DNA from: VXNE01 sp965200505
Lineage (GTDB): Bacteria; Pseudomonadota; Gammaproteobacteria; Pseudomonadales; Azotimanducaceae
Direction of reading: 5' to 3'
Length of the DNA stretch: 64,000 nt
Assembly (NCBI GenBank): GCA_965200505.1
Contig: OZ241343.1
Span: 2,852,001 to 2,916,000, forward strand
Shown: in pieces, positions 16,203 to 25,374 of the stretch
Layout: the number at the start of each line of letters is the position of its first letter
Numbering within the stretch: position 1 is the stretch's first letter
The notes under the pieces: generated by a model
What the model was told of the DNA's origin: nothing
Seen by the model: the letters and a program-made list of their open reading frames with translations, nothing else
Database searches by the model: none
Position numbers and translations under genes: made by a program

Positions 16203-17308
16203 GCATCTAGCCATTCGGACAGAGCATCATCAACCATCTCAAACCTTGTTTGGACCGGTGCTGTGCTATTCGTCGAATAGGTGATTGCACGCTCGAACTG
16301 CTCGTCCAACAATAGCCATCTAAGGCGACGGGCAATCGCGTCGCTTTCCTCTTCGACTACGTTACTCGACACTCGGGCAAAGGCCCAAGATAGCACATCA
16401 AACAATGCAATGTTGACTACAGACCTTCGCGCCCATCCTGTTTCCCTGAGTGACTTTCGAAAAGAGTGGCGACCGAAAAGAGAGAGATTACTTTCCATTG
16501 ACACGGTGAATCTATGTTCAATGGCAGCTAGGTCATCGTCGGATGTCCTGTTGAGTCTCTCGATGGTGCGGGCTAGAAACCCGTCCATGTCACCCCCCCC
16601 ATACGACGTCCAACCAAGCGTATGGAAGCCCGCGAACCGATTAACGGCCTCCCTGTCACGCATGAGCTTCGTGTTGAGTGACGAACCCGTGGCCCACAAA
16701 AAGGCGTCGGATCTAGACATCTTCCTTAGCCATCGGGTGCCAGGACCATTGTAGATCGCATTCCGCATCTGTTGACGGGAGAGTACCTCTCCACCATTGA
16801 CGCGCTCGAAGATGTCTAGTTGTGCTCGCTGTGGCGCACTCTTGTCAAGAATGTAGAGGATTAACTGAGTATCTTCGACGCGCTCTCTCAAGTTCAGTGA
16901 GAGATCTGAGAACTTCTTTCCCATTAGTGGATGGCTCTCGCCTAGACCAGATAGAGTGAGTTCATCTTTCAAAAATCGGGCGAAAGTTCCGAGCCGCTGC
17001 AACCCGTCGACGACCAATATTCGGCCATCACCACCCTCTGCAACATAGAACACCGGCAACGGTATGCGCATTACGCAGCTCTCGATTAGCTTTGATTGCT
17101 TCTTGGGCTCCCATACGAAGTCCCGCTGGAAGTCTGGGTCAAGAATGAAGCGCCGGCGCTCTATGCGGTTGACGACTTCGGAGACAGTACGCGTCTCCGA
17201 ACGCACCATGATGTCGTTTAATGGATAGTCGGGGTGCTCTATGTCTACGTCCGGATCACCAAGACCCTCGATCTCCTCAACCCGATCTACGCTAGTCGAG
17301 TCGCTCAT
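16199..17308 (-). CDS. DUF262 domain protein (ParB/GmrS-like fold)
   Basis: A 369-residue protein whose residues 40-130 match DUF262: FILDPDFQRDFVWEPKKQSKLIES and ILVVDGLQRLGTF. The family signature is usually DGQQR; here it is DGLQR (101-105). DUF262 is the nucleotide-binding or hydrolysing half of GmrSD-type modification-dependent restriction enzymes. The rest is helical, with no DUF1524 HNH nuclease motif, so this is the split form. The ATG at 17308 has AGGAAGGA just upstream and is preferred to GTG 17323. First gene of the operon. Confidence 0.8.
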   Translation of the reverse strand: MSDSTSVDRVEEIEGLGDPDVDIEHPDYPLNDIMVRSETRTVSEVVNRIERRRFILDPDFQRDFVWEPKKQSKLIESCVMRIPLPVFYVAEGGDGRILVVDGLQRLGTFARFLKDELTLSGLGESHPLMGKKFSDLSLNLRERVEDTQLILYILDKSAPQRAQLDIFERVNGGEVLSRQQMRNAIYNGPGTRWLRKMSRSDAFLWATGSSLNTKLMRDREAVNRFAGFHTLGWTSYGGGDMDGFLARTIERLNRTSDDDLAAIEHRFTVSMESNLSLFGRHSFRKSLRETGWARRSVVNIALFDVLSWAFARVSSNVVEEESDAIARRLRWLLLDEQFERAITYSTNSTAPVQTRFEMVDDALSEWLDA

Positions 17309-17361
17309 GCCGTCCTTCCTCACCTAGCGGGGGCACGATGCCACCCGACGACAAGCGCTGG

Positions 17362-17391
17362 AGAATACTCGCTACAGGTGCAGATGGTCAA
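17362..17391 (-). promoter_or_regulatory. Candidate promoter of the four-gene defence operon
   Basis: On the minus strand TTGACC (17391-17386) is followed after 18 bp by TATTCT (17367-17362), about 55 bp before the DUF262 ATG. Matches to the sigma-70 consensus are 5/6 and 4/6. The rest of the 282-bp gap to tldD (17309-17590) shows no gene. Confidence 0.5.
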
Positions 17392-17590
17392 GGTGCTGTG
17401 GGGGTTCATGGGGCCCACCGCGGGCTCACCCTTCTTCGACAGTGTCGCGCCCAAGCCGAATTCTTGGGTGCCGCCGGCATCCCGCGTATCCCGTCGGTTG
17501 TTGTCTGTTCCAGGGCGAAACACCATTTGAGGCATGTCCGTGGTGGCAAATCGGGCAGCAGGAGTGGGTGGCCTTTAGAACGCCCCGCCA

Positions 17591-19039
17591 TCAAGCGCTC
17601 GTTCCACCCACCGTGAGGCTGTCCACCTTCAGCGTGGGTTGGCCGACACCGACCACCACCGTTTGCCCATCCTTGCCGCAGTTGCCGACGCCGGCGTCCA
17701 AGCGCAGGTCGTTGCCGACCATCGACACCCGCGTCATCACCTCCGGGCCGCTGCCGATGAGCGTGACGCCGCGAATCGGGGCTGTCACTTTGCCGTCTTC
17801 GATGCGGTACGCCTCGGTGGCCGAGAAGACGAACCGCCCGGAGGTGATATCGACTTGGCCGCCGCCGAAACTCACGGCATAGATGCCCTGCTTGACGCTG
17901 GCGATGATCTCTTCCGGGTGCGCGGTCCCGGCCTCCAAGAAGGTGTTCGTCATGCGCGGCATGGGCAGGTGCGAGTAGGATTGGCGACGGCCGTTGCCGG
18001 TGGGCGCGGCGTTCATCAGGCGGGCGTTCAGCTTGTCCTGCATGTAGCCCTTCAAGATGCCGTTCTCGATGAGCACCGTGCGCTGCCCCGGTGTGCCCTC
18101 GTCATCCCGGGTGAGGGAGCCGCGGCGGTTAGGCAGGGTCGCGTCGTCAATGACGGTGCAGGCCGCCGAGGCCACGCGCTCGCCGATGCGCCCGGAGAAC
18201 GCCGAAGTGCCTTTGCGGTTGAAGTCTCCTTCCAAGCCATGGCCCACGGCTTCGTGCAGCAACACCCCCGGCCAACCCGGCCCCAGCACCACCGGCATGG
18301 AACCCGCCGGCGCATCCACCGCGTCCAAGTTGGCGAGGGCTTGGCGGACGGCCTCCCGGGCGAATTCCTCGGCGCGGCCTTGCGCGTCGGGGCCTAGAAT
18401 CCAACCCAAGTCGTGGCGGCCGCCGCCGCCGTCGAAGCCACGTTCGCGGCGGCCATCGCGCTCGACGATCACGGATACGTCAAAGCGGCACAGCGGTCGC
18501 TCGTCCGCGGCCAATGTGCCGTCGCTGGCGGCCACCAGGTTGGTCTCGGAACTGGCGGCGATGCGGGCGGTCACCTCCTTCACGCGCGGGTCCAAGCCCC
18601 GGGCAAAGGCGTCGATGCGGGAAAGCAGCGCGACCTTCTCCGGCGCCGTCGCGGAACCGATCGGGTCTTCACGCCGATAACGGGGCTCGGCCTCGGTGCG
18701 CCGATACGCCTGCACGGCGCCGTCGCCACCGGCGCGGGCGATGCTGCGGGCGGCATTCGCGGCTTGGGTCAATGCCGGCAGGGAGATGTCGTCGGCATAG
18801 GCGAACCCGGTCTTGTCGCCGCTCACCGCGCGTACGCCCACGCCCCGGTCCAAGCTGTGGTAGCCATCCTTGACGATGCTGTCCTCCAGCGTCCACGCCT
18901 CCGCTCGCTGGCGTTGGAAGAAGAGTTCGCCGAAGTCGATGCGGCGGCTCGTCAAGCGGGAGAGCAGCCCATGCACCTCCGCCTCGGCGATTTCGCCGCT
19001 TTCCCAGAGCGCCCGCTTGGCCTCGATCAGTTCCGTCAT
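17591..19039 (-). CDS. tldD: Metalloprotease TldD
   Basis: The catalytic TldD subunit of the TldD/TldE protease; its partner pmbA lies 6 kb away, with the defence island between them. The zinc motif LLHEAVGHGLEGDFN (HExxxH) is intact, followed by the family's KGTSAFSGRIGERVAS and the C-terminal RYGS-like GVGNCGKDGQ. 482 residues, the normal length. The start overlaps the yhdP stop by 4 bp (ATGA), the conserved yhdP-tldD arrangement. Confidence 0.95.
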   Translation of the reverse strand: MTELIEAKRALWESGEIAEAEVHGLLSRLTSRRIDFGELFFQRQRAEAWTLEDSIVKDGYHSLDRGVGVRAVSGDKTGFAYADDISLPALTQAANAARSIARAGGDGAVQAYRRTEAEPRYRREDPIGSATAPEKVALLSRIDAFARGLDPRVKEVTARIAASSETNLVAASDGTLAADERPLCRFDVSVIVERDGRRERGFDGGGGRHDLGWILGPDAQGRAEEFAREAVRQALANLDAVDAPAGSMPVVLGPGWPGVLLHEAVGHGLEGDFNRKGTSAFSGRIGERVASAACTVIDDATLPNRRGSLTRDDEGTPGQRTVLIENGILKGYMQDKLNARLMNAAPTGNGRRQSYSHLPMPRMTNTFLEAGTAHPEEIIASVKQGIYAVSFGGGQVDITSGRFVFSATEAYRIEDGKVTAPIRGVTLIGSGPEVMTRVSMVGNDLRLDAGVGNCGKDGQTVVVGVGQPTLKVDSLTVGGTSA

Positions 19040-22000
19040 GGTGTTCCCACTTCCGCGCCGGCGTCCGCCGGGTCGATGTCACCGGAGAATAAACCAACGA
19101 GCTTGGGTTCCGGGTCTTCAATGGCGCCGGTGACGCGGTAGCGGGCGCTCGACAATGCGTCGAGCTGCTCCTTGAACACCTGTTGCCCCAGCAGCACGCT
19201 GGCCGCGGTGGCCGGATTGGTGGACGCCAGCCAGATGGCGTACCACGGCAGGCTCGACGACAGCGGCAAGGTGACGATCATGTCGTTGTCCAAGCTGCCA
19301 TTGGCGAAATCCACGGTGCCGTAGATCTTGAACTCCGAGCCCGGGCCCTCGATCAGCATCGGCTCGGCGAAGCGCAGCAGGCCATCGTCGAACACGGTGC
19401 GGGCGCGAATGCTGTCGAAGCCGATGCCCTTGCCGAACACATCCGAGAAATCCAATTGCAGCCGGTGCGCGATCTTCGAGAAGTTGAGCAGCGCGAGGAA
19501 GCGTCCACCCGGCGCCTCCGCCACATCCAGGAAGCGTCCCTCGGCCACGGCCAGCCGCATGTCACCGGAAAGGTCATGCAGTTCGAAGTTGAGCGGCGAG
19601 CCGGGCCAGCGCGCCTCGCCCTCGATGCGCACCGCGGCGCTCTCCACGTTGGTGTCGTAGCCCCACTGTGGCAGCACCGCCGCGAGATCTCCCGCCACCA
19701 CGCTGCCTTGGAAGGAAGTGGTGTCCGTCTCCCGGCGCCAAATGACGCTCTCGCCGGCCGCAATGCTCAAGCCCTTGATTTCCCCGTGGACGTCCGTCAG
19801 GCGCAACTCACCCTCGCCGGGCCGGACGCCGAAGTGCCAACTGCCGAAATCCTCCCCGTCAACGAGCACATGGCCGATGGCCACATCCAGCGCCGGGATG
19901 CGATCCATGAGGGCGACGTCGAGCGGATCCGCGTCGTCCTCGCCGCCGGGCAACCGCACCAAGGCCAAATCGACTTGGATGGGCGTGTCGCCCTGCCGCC
20001 TCAGCCTTCCCGTCACCGCTTCGCTCACCACCGCGAGCTCGAAGCCACCGGGCGCCAAGTCGCCATCAAGCCGCAAACGGGGCAGCGTCAGCGACTCGAA
20101 GTGGATGCCTTCAATGGTGAAGTTCCGCAAATGCCAAGCCGTGGTGGCGGCGACCTCGAGATCGCCCAGTTCGGCGACGTCCAAGGCGCCGATGTGCCCG
20201 CTGACGGTGACGCCCCGGGAAGCGGCCGCCGGCGCCGGTGCGCCGACACCCACGGCGCCACCCAACAACTCGCCTTCCAGCACATGGAGCCAGCCGGCGA
20301 GGCCGCCTTCCAAGAACTCCACGCGGGTGTAGTCGTCGCTGAACAGGAGCTTCGCGCTCAAGGGGCGGGCCACATCCGCCGTCTTGCCGAGTGGCGCCGG
20401 CAAGTTCAACTCAAGACCCAAGCCATCCGTCGCGACGGTGAGTTGCGGGGGCCGCCCGGAGGCGGGGAAGACGGCCAAGCTGGCGTCGAAACCGAACGCC
20501 CCGGCGGCGCGGGCGAATCCGGCGGCGCGGGCGCCGATGAGCCCGTAAACGTCCTCGACGCCGCTGGTGCCCCGCACGGCGAACGTGACCGCATCATCCT
20601 TCGATTCGGCCGACACCGTGACCGGTGCGCCAAAGAGCTCGCCGACAAGCCCTTCGGCGACCAGGTGGTGCGGAGAGCGGAAACTCGCTCGGCCGTGCAG
20701 GTCCGCGAAGCGCAGGCCCACATCCGTGAAGTCGAGCACGGCGCCGGCGAGATCGAAGGTCAACGCCACGTCGGCCCCTTCCAAGCCGCTCTTGCGCCGC
20801 GCCAGCGCCAGCGCGGTGAGTGCCTCAGCGGGAGGCTCGGCCGCCGCGGCGGGCGCCCCCGGGGCCTGGTCGGCGAGGCCGAGCCCGATGCCCCGCAACG
20901 GCACCCGCAAGTTGCCTTCCACCTGAACCGGGCCGGCGCCACGCCAACATTCACACACATACGGAACGAACGCGGCAGTGGGCGTGGCATGCACGAAATC
21001 GAGGGCCTGCTGCACGTCCACTTCGGTGCGGCCGCGCACCTGGGCATGGCTCGCGCCAGCCGGGGCATGCACGGACACGCCCTCGAACGCGGCGCCGGAC
21101 GAGACGCCAACGAAGTTGGTGGCCAAGACGGCCGTGCCTTTCACGCGCAGATGGCCGTGCAAGCGCTCCGCCGCCGGCCAAGCGGGATGATAGGCGAGGG
21201 CGCCATCGACCACATCACCGGCCAGCTCCAACCGGCGCATCGGCAATCCCGGCAAGGCGCGCGTATGGCCGTGGTAGAGGATCGTCGCATCGTCCAGCCG
21301 GCCAGCCACCAAGCTGGCGTCGAGCCACGGCTTCAGGCCGCCGGGCAGTTTGCGCGGCATGTAGCGCTTGGCGTCGTCCACGGCCGCGGCATCCACCGCC
21401 GCGGCCACCGAGAGCCGGCCCTCCAACGCATCCTTGGGCCGGGTCAACGCGAGGGCGGCGGCGGAGTGCGCGGTGCCGAGGCGCGTTTCCAGGCGCCCGC
21501 GCAAGCCTAGGTAGCTCGGCTCGAACCAAGCCGTCATCACGCCGGCGGCATGGTCATAGGGCCATGGGTGCTCGAAGTGATCCGGCAGCGCGGCGTGGGC
21601 GGCGCGGCTTTCGAACTCGATCTTGGCGGCGCGCGGATGCCCCCACAGCCGCGCGTTCGCCCCGTGGAACTCCGGGATGCCCCGATAGCTCCTGGTGCTT
21701 GCATCTTCCAACCGCCCGGAATAGGCCACGCCGGTGCCGTCGAGATGCAAGCGGAAGTCCCGCAGCGCACCCCGCGCCCGCACACCATCGAACCAGCGGC
21801 CCACCGCGCCATCGGCACCCAAGGCCGCGATGAGGAAAGTGTTCCATGCGCCGAGATCGAGCTGTGCCGCCCAGAGCGTCAACGCGCCGCGGACATCGCC
21901 GACGAAATCGAGGCTTGGCGGCGTGAAGGTGGCGCCTTGGCCCGCCGCTTCCACGCCGAGCATCCCCCGGTAGAAGCCGTTGTAGCCCTTCGCCACGGCC

Positions 22001-22809
22001 CGCGCCATGAGGTTCACCGCCCCGCCCGGCAGGCCGACCTCCGCGGCCCACGCCTGCGCCGTGACGCTGCCTTGGCGGCCGTCGCTGCGCCAACTGCCGT
22101 CCAAGTGGATGGCCATGGGCGGCAACCCGGTGGCCGCCGCCAACGCGGCATCCACTGCAAAGCCTTGGGCGCTGATGCGGGCAGCGCCGGCGAGGTCTTT
22201 GTCCAAACCTACATCGTCAATGTCGAAGTCCACCTGCAAGGTACACGCCGGACAGCCGCCGGGGGCCACCGTCGCCCGCCAGCGGTTGCGGCCGTCGCGG
22301 TTGATAGCGAGGGCCTGGAGCTTGAGGTCGCCAGAGCCGGCCGGGCCGGCGAGGCCGATGGTGGCGTTCAAGCGCAGCTCGTCGCTGTGCTGGAAGAACG
22401 GCACCCAATCCATGCCTGCGGGTTGCTCCGCCCCGTCCAATCGCCAGCCCTCTGGCGTCTTGACGAGACGCAGGCGGGCATCCGCCACCTCGAAGCGGCG
22501 GGCGACGATGCGGTTGCGCCACAGGCTCTCGGCGAGGTCAAGTTCCAGCACGGCGCCATCGAGCTCGCCGCCGGGGAAAGCGACGCGCTGCGCCGCCAAT
22601 ACGGGATGCAGCCCGTGCCAAGCGCCCCGGACGCCGCTCAGGTGGACGCCCCGCGGCGCGAGCCACGCGTTGAGCGGGGCCTCGAACCGAGCCAATTGCG
22701 ACGCAACGAGACGCCCGCCCCCTTGCAGGACGGCGAAGCAAACGGCCAAAGCCGCCGCCAACGTGAAGCACTTCTTCCCGAAACCCGGCAAGAGAACGCC
22801 CGTCGCCAT
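19036..22809 (-). CDS. yhdP: AsmA-like protein YhdP (DUF3971)
   Basis: A 1257-residue envelope protein with one N-terminal membrane helix (residues 12-35, TLAAALAVCFAVLQGGGRLV) and a very long beta-rich body, the layout of the TamB/YhdP family. In E. coli YhdP bridges the periplasm and helps move phospholipids to the outer membrane. The C-terminal AsmA-like region (RLQLDFSDVFGKGIGFDSI, VTLPLSSSLPWYAIW) is well preserved. A TATGAT hexamer at 22829-22824 on the minus strand could be the -10. Divergent from the esterase gene. Confidence 0.88.
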   Translation of the reverse strand: MATGVLLPGFGKKCFTLAAALAVCFAVLQGGGRLVASQLARFEAPLNAWLAPRGVHLSGVRGAWHGLHPVLAAQRVAFPGGELDGAVLELDLAESLWRNRIVARRFEVADARLRLVKTPEGWRLDGAEQPAGMDWVPFFQHSDELRLNATIGLAGPAGSGDLKLQALAINRDGRNRWRATVAPGGCPACTLQVDFDIDDVGLDKDLAGAARISAQGFAVDAALAAATGLPPMAIHLDGSWRSDGRQGSVTAQAWAAEVGLPGGAVNLMARAVAKGYNGFYRGMLGVEAAGQGATFTPPSLDFVGDVRGALTLWAAQLDLGAWNTFLIAALGADGAVGRWFDGVRARGALRDFRLHLDGTGVAYSGRLEDASTRSYRGIPEFHGANARLWGHPRAAKIEFESRAAHAALPDHFEHPWPYDHAAGVMTAWFEPSYLGLRGRLETRLGTAHSAAALALTRPKDALEGRLSVAAAVDAAAVDDAKRYMPRKLPGGLKPWLDASLVAGRLDDATILYHGHTRALPGLPMRRLELAGDVVDGALAYHPAWPAAERLHGHLRVKGTAVLATNFVGVSSGAAFEGVSVHAPAGASHAQVRGRTEVDVQQALDFVHATPTAAFVPYVCECWRGAGPVQVEGNLRVPLRGIGLGLADQAPGAPAAAAEPPAEALTALALARRKSGLEGADVALTFDLAGAVLDFTDVGLRFADLHGRASFRSPHHLVAEGLVGELFGAPVTVSAESKDDAVTFAVRGTSGVEDVYGLIGARAAGFARAAGAFGFDASLAVFPASGRPPQLTVATDGLGLELNLPAPLGKTADVARPLSAKLLFSDDYTRVEFLEGGLAGWLHVLEGELLGGAVGVGAPAPAAASRGVTVSGHIGALDVAELGDLEVAATTAWHLRNFTIEGIHFESLTLPRLRLDGDLAPGGFELAVVSEAVTGRLRRQGDTPIQVDLALVRLPGGEDDADPLDVALMDRIPALDVAIGHVLVDGEDFGSWHFGVRPGEGELRLTDVHGEIKGLSIAAGESVIWRRETDTTSFQGSVVAGDLAAVLPQWGYDTNVESAAVRIEGEARWPGSPLNFELHDLSGDMRLAVAEGRFLDVAEAPGGRFLALLNFSKIAHRLQLDFSDVFGKGIGFDSIRARTVFDDGLLRFAEPMLIEGPGSEFKIYGTVDFANGSLDNDMIVTLPLSSSLPWYAIWLASTNPATAASVLLGQQVFKEQLDALSSARYRVTGAIEDPEPKLVGLFSGDIDPADAGAEVGTP

Positions 22810-22911
22810 CAGGAACGGGACGCATCATACTCGCGTGGGCGGGGCGCGGGCGTGTGGACATCACCGGGCGGAACCCCGCGTTCCCCAAGCAGCACCGCAG
22901 GCAAGGCCACC

Positions 22912-24567
22912 ATGTTTCGTTCAATCAGGTTCCATCTCGCAGCCTTTGCGTTCACGTTGTACGCCGTGGTGGGTGTGGCGGCGGCGGAAGCACCCCCCGC
23001 CGCGGCCGGCATCCCCGCGCAAGTGGCGGTGACTGGCGGGGTGGTGCGCGGCTTCGGCGAGCCGAGGGCCGGCGGCGGGCCACCGCTCATGCGATACCAC
23101 GGCATCCCCTATGCGGCGGCGCCGGTGGGTGTGTTGCGCTGGGCGCCCACCGCGCCTGTGCAGCCTTGGCCCGGTGTGCTTGACGCCACCCAGCCGGGGC
23201 CAATCTGCCCGCAGCTTACCCATGTGGGCGTGGCCTTCTACGACCCGCCGCCGGGTGCCGCGTTGCCGCCGCAAAGCGAGGATTGCCTCACCTTGAATGT
23301 TTGGACGGCCGCCGGCGGCGCTCACGAGCGGCGCCCGACGATGGTGTGGATTCACGGCGGCGGCTTGCAGGGCGGGTCGGGTTCCGCCCACGCCGGCCGC
23401 CTGCTCGCCGAACACGGCGCCGTGGTGGTCACGTTCAACTACCGCCTCGGTCAATTGGGATTCTTCGCGCATCCTGAGCTGTCGGCGGAGAACGGGGCGG
23501 AGGTTTCGGGCAATCAGGGTTATCGGGATCAGATCCAAGCGCTCCGTTGGGTGCGGGACAACATCGCCAAGTTCGGCGGCGACCCAAACAACGTCACGCT
23601 GTTTGGCGAATCCGCCGGCGCCTACAGCGTCTCCGTGCTGCAGGTGAGCCCCTTGGCGCGGGGATTGTTCCATCGCGTCATCGGCCAGAGCGGCGGCGCC
23701 TTCCACCCCATGCGGCATCGCACCGAAGACAAGCGCTACGCTCCCGCCGCCGAGCGGGTTGGCCGGCAATTCGCGGCGGCCCTCGCCGGCGCGGACGGGG
23801 ATCAGTCCTTGGCGGCCCTGCGCGCGGTGCCCGCCGAGCGGGTGGTGGAGATAGCGGCATCCAATCCCCTCTTCTCGGAGTTCGAGATGCTGTCCATCGT
23901 GGATGGCGACGTGCTGCGTGAGGAAGTGGGCACGGCCTTTGCCGCCGGACGCCAAGCCGATGTGCCCGTGCTGGTGGGATCAAACGCGGACGAGGGCACC
24001 GCCCTGCTCGCGCACTTCACCCGCTTCATGGGGGCCGGCGCCGCCGGATTCGCCAAGTTCGTGCAAGCGAAGTTGCCGGAAGCCGGGGCGCAACTGGCGC
24101 GTCACTATCCGGCCGACACGGATGCCCAGGCCATGCAGTCTTGGGCTGATCTCTTCGCGGACCTCACGTTCACCTATCCGCAACGTGCGTGGGCGCGGAG
24201 CATGGCGGCCCTCGAAAGCCCCGCTTGGCTCTACTGGTTCACTTGGCGGCCGCCCGTGCCGGATTCGGCGACCTACAAATCCTTCCACGGCGCCTTTCAG
24301 ATGTATCTGTTCGAGGACTTGGAAGCCTTCAACGCGACGCCGACGGATGCGGACCGAGCGCTGGCCAATCGCTTGGCGAGCACTTGGGTGAGGTTCGCGG
24401 CCACCGGCGACCCCAACGGCCCCGGGGTGCCCAGTTGGCCGACCCACACGCGACACAACGAGGCACACATGGAATTGGGTGAGCGCTGGCGCGTTGGCCA
24501 CCACTTGCGCGTTCCCCAACTCGCGCTGATCGAGCGGGCGTGGGCGGCGCGGCGGGGGGGCGGGTGA
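22912..24567 (+). CDS. Secreted type B carboxylesterase
   Basis: A carboxylesterase/lipase-family hydrolase with an N-terminal signal peptide (residues 1-25, ending VGVAAAEA). The nucleophile elbow is FGESAGAYS, the oxyanion motif WIHGGGLQGG, the acidic residue is in SNADEGTAL and the likely His in KSFHGAFQMYLF. The ATG at 22912 is placed by the signal peptide; the much longer open frame upstream lies antisense to yhdP. 551 residues. Substrate unknown; probably small esters in the periplasm or outside the cell. Confidence 0.88.
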   Translation: MFRSIRFHLAAFAFTLYAVVGVAAAEAPPAAAGIPAQVAVTGGVVRGFGEPRAGGGPPLMRYHGIPYAAAPVGVLRWAPTAPVQPWPGVLDATQPGPICPQLTHVGVAFYDPPPGAALPPQSEDCLTLNVWTAAGGAHERRPTMVWIHGGGLQGGSGSAHAGRLLAEHGAVVVTFNYRLGQLGFFAHPELSAENGAEVSGNQGYRDQIQALRWVRDNIAKFGGDPNNVTLFGESAGAYSVSVLQVSPLARGLFHRVIGQSGGAFHPMRHRTEDKRYAPAAERVGRQFAAALAGADGDQSLAALRAVPAERVVEIAASNPLFSEFEMLSIVDGDVLREEVGTAFAAGRQADVPVLVGSNADEGTALLAHFTRFMGAGAAGFAKFVQAKLPEAGAQLARHYPADTDAQAMQSWADLFADLTFTYPQRAWARSMAALESPAWLYWFTWRPPVPDSATYKSFHGAFQMYLFEDLEAFNATPTDADRALANRLASTWVRFAATGDPNGPGVPSWPTHTRHNEAHMELGERWRVGHHLRVPQLALIERAWAARRGGG

Positions 24568-24631
24568 CGCTCCCGGTTGCCTCTGCGCTAAGCTCCGCAC
24601 CATCGACATCGTTCGTCCGTGGGAGTGCGCC

Positions 24632-25231
24632 GTGTCCGCCCAGAAAATCGCCGAGCTCGAACGCCAGATCGCCGAGCTCACATCGGAAGTCCTCACGCTG
24701 CGCAAAGCCGCGGTGGGCACCCCGACGCGCAACCACGTCTTCGCGACACCGGCCGGCGAGACGACGCTGCGCGACCTGTTCGGAGACCGCGACCGGCTGC
24801 TCGTCATTCAGAACATGGGCCAAGGCTGCCGCTACTGCACACTCTGGGCAGACGGCTTGAACGGCCTGCTGCCGCACTTGGAGTCTGCCTTTGCCGTGGC
24901 GTTGGTGTCCAAGGATGCACCGGCGACGCAGCGACGATTCGCCAACGAGCGGGGCTGGCGGTTCCAACTCGCCTCACACGGCGATGGCGACTACATTCGG
25001 GAGGAGGCCGCTTGGAAGGGCGAAGGCCCCAGCGCCGGCGTGGTGCTCTACGAACGCGACGGCGATGCCATCGTGCGCAAGAACTCCAGCGTGTTCGGCC
25101 CCGGCGACCTCTACTGCGCCATGTGGCCACTGCTGGGCCTCGCCGGGCTGGATGGCGATAGCTGGACGCCCCAATACGCCTACTGGAAGCGCCCGGAAAA
25201 GATGGATGACGGTGGGCAGAACTTGCTTTGA
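24632..25231 (+). CDS. DUF899 thioredoxin-like protein
   Basis: A 199-residue protein of the DUF899 family, which has a thioredoxin-like fold of unknown function. The diagnostic segment is NMGQGCRYCTLWADGLNG near residues 70-87, with a C-x2-C pair. Helix 1 is amphipathic (IAELERQIAELTSEVLTLRK). The GTG start at 24632 fits the N-terminus. It lies 64 bp after the esterase in the same direction. Confidence 0.8.
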   Translation: MSAQKIAELERQIAELTSEVLTLRKAAVGTPTRNHVFATPAGETTLRDLFGDRDRLLVIQNMGQGCRYCTLWADGLNGLLPHLESAFAVALVSKDAPATQRRFANERGWRFQLASHGDGDYIREEAAWKGEGPSAGVVLYERDGDAIVRKNSSVFGPGDLYCAMWPLLGLAGLDGDSWTPQYAYWKRPEKMDDGGQNLL

Positions 25232-25374
25232 ACGCCCGACCAAGACCCATCGCTTGTCGCTAAAGCTCCTCGAACTCCCAAGAACAAGAGCAAATCTTCA
25301 GCCGCGCATCTGCCACCCAATCAACTGTGCGTTCCAATCAGCACACTCGTCTCGAATGAGACTCGGACTCCATC

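Noticed and set aside
17324..17590. Possible remaining hicA C-terminal half (KHHL-like bases near 17518)
   Set aside because: The KHH string is not followed by the HicA strand pattern, and the order of segments does not match the family.
12106..17590. Flanking direct repeats or att sites for the 12-17 kb island
   Set aside because: No repeat longer than about 8 bp was found by eye between the two edges; no tRNA gene or integrase is present.
19183..21510. 775-codon plus-strand frame
   Set aside because: Wholly antisense to yhdP; low-complexity composition and no domain.
21550..22911. 454-codon extension before the esterase
   Set aside because: Antisense to yhdP and upstream of a clear signal peptide at 22912.
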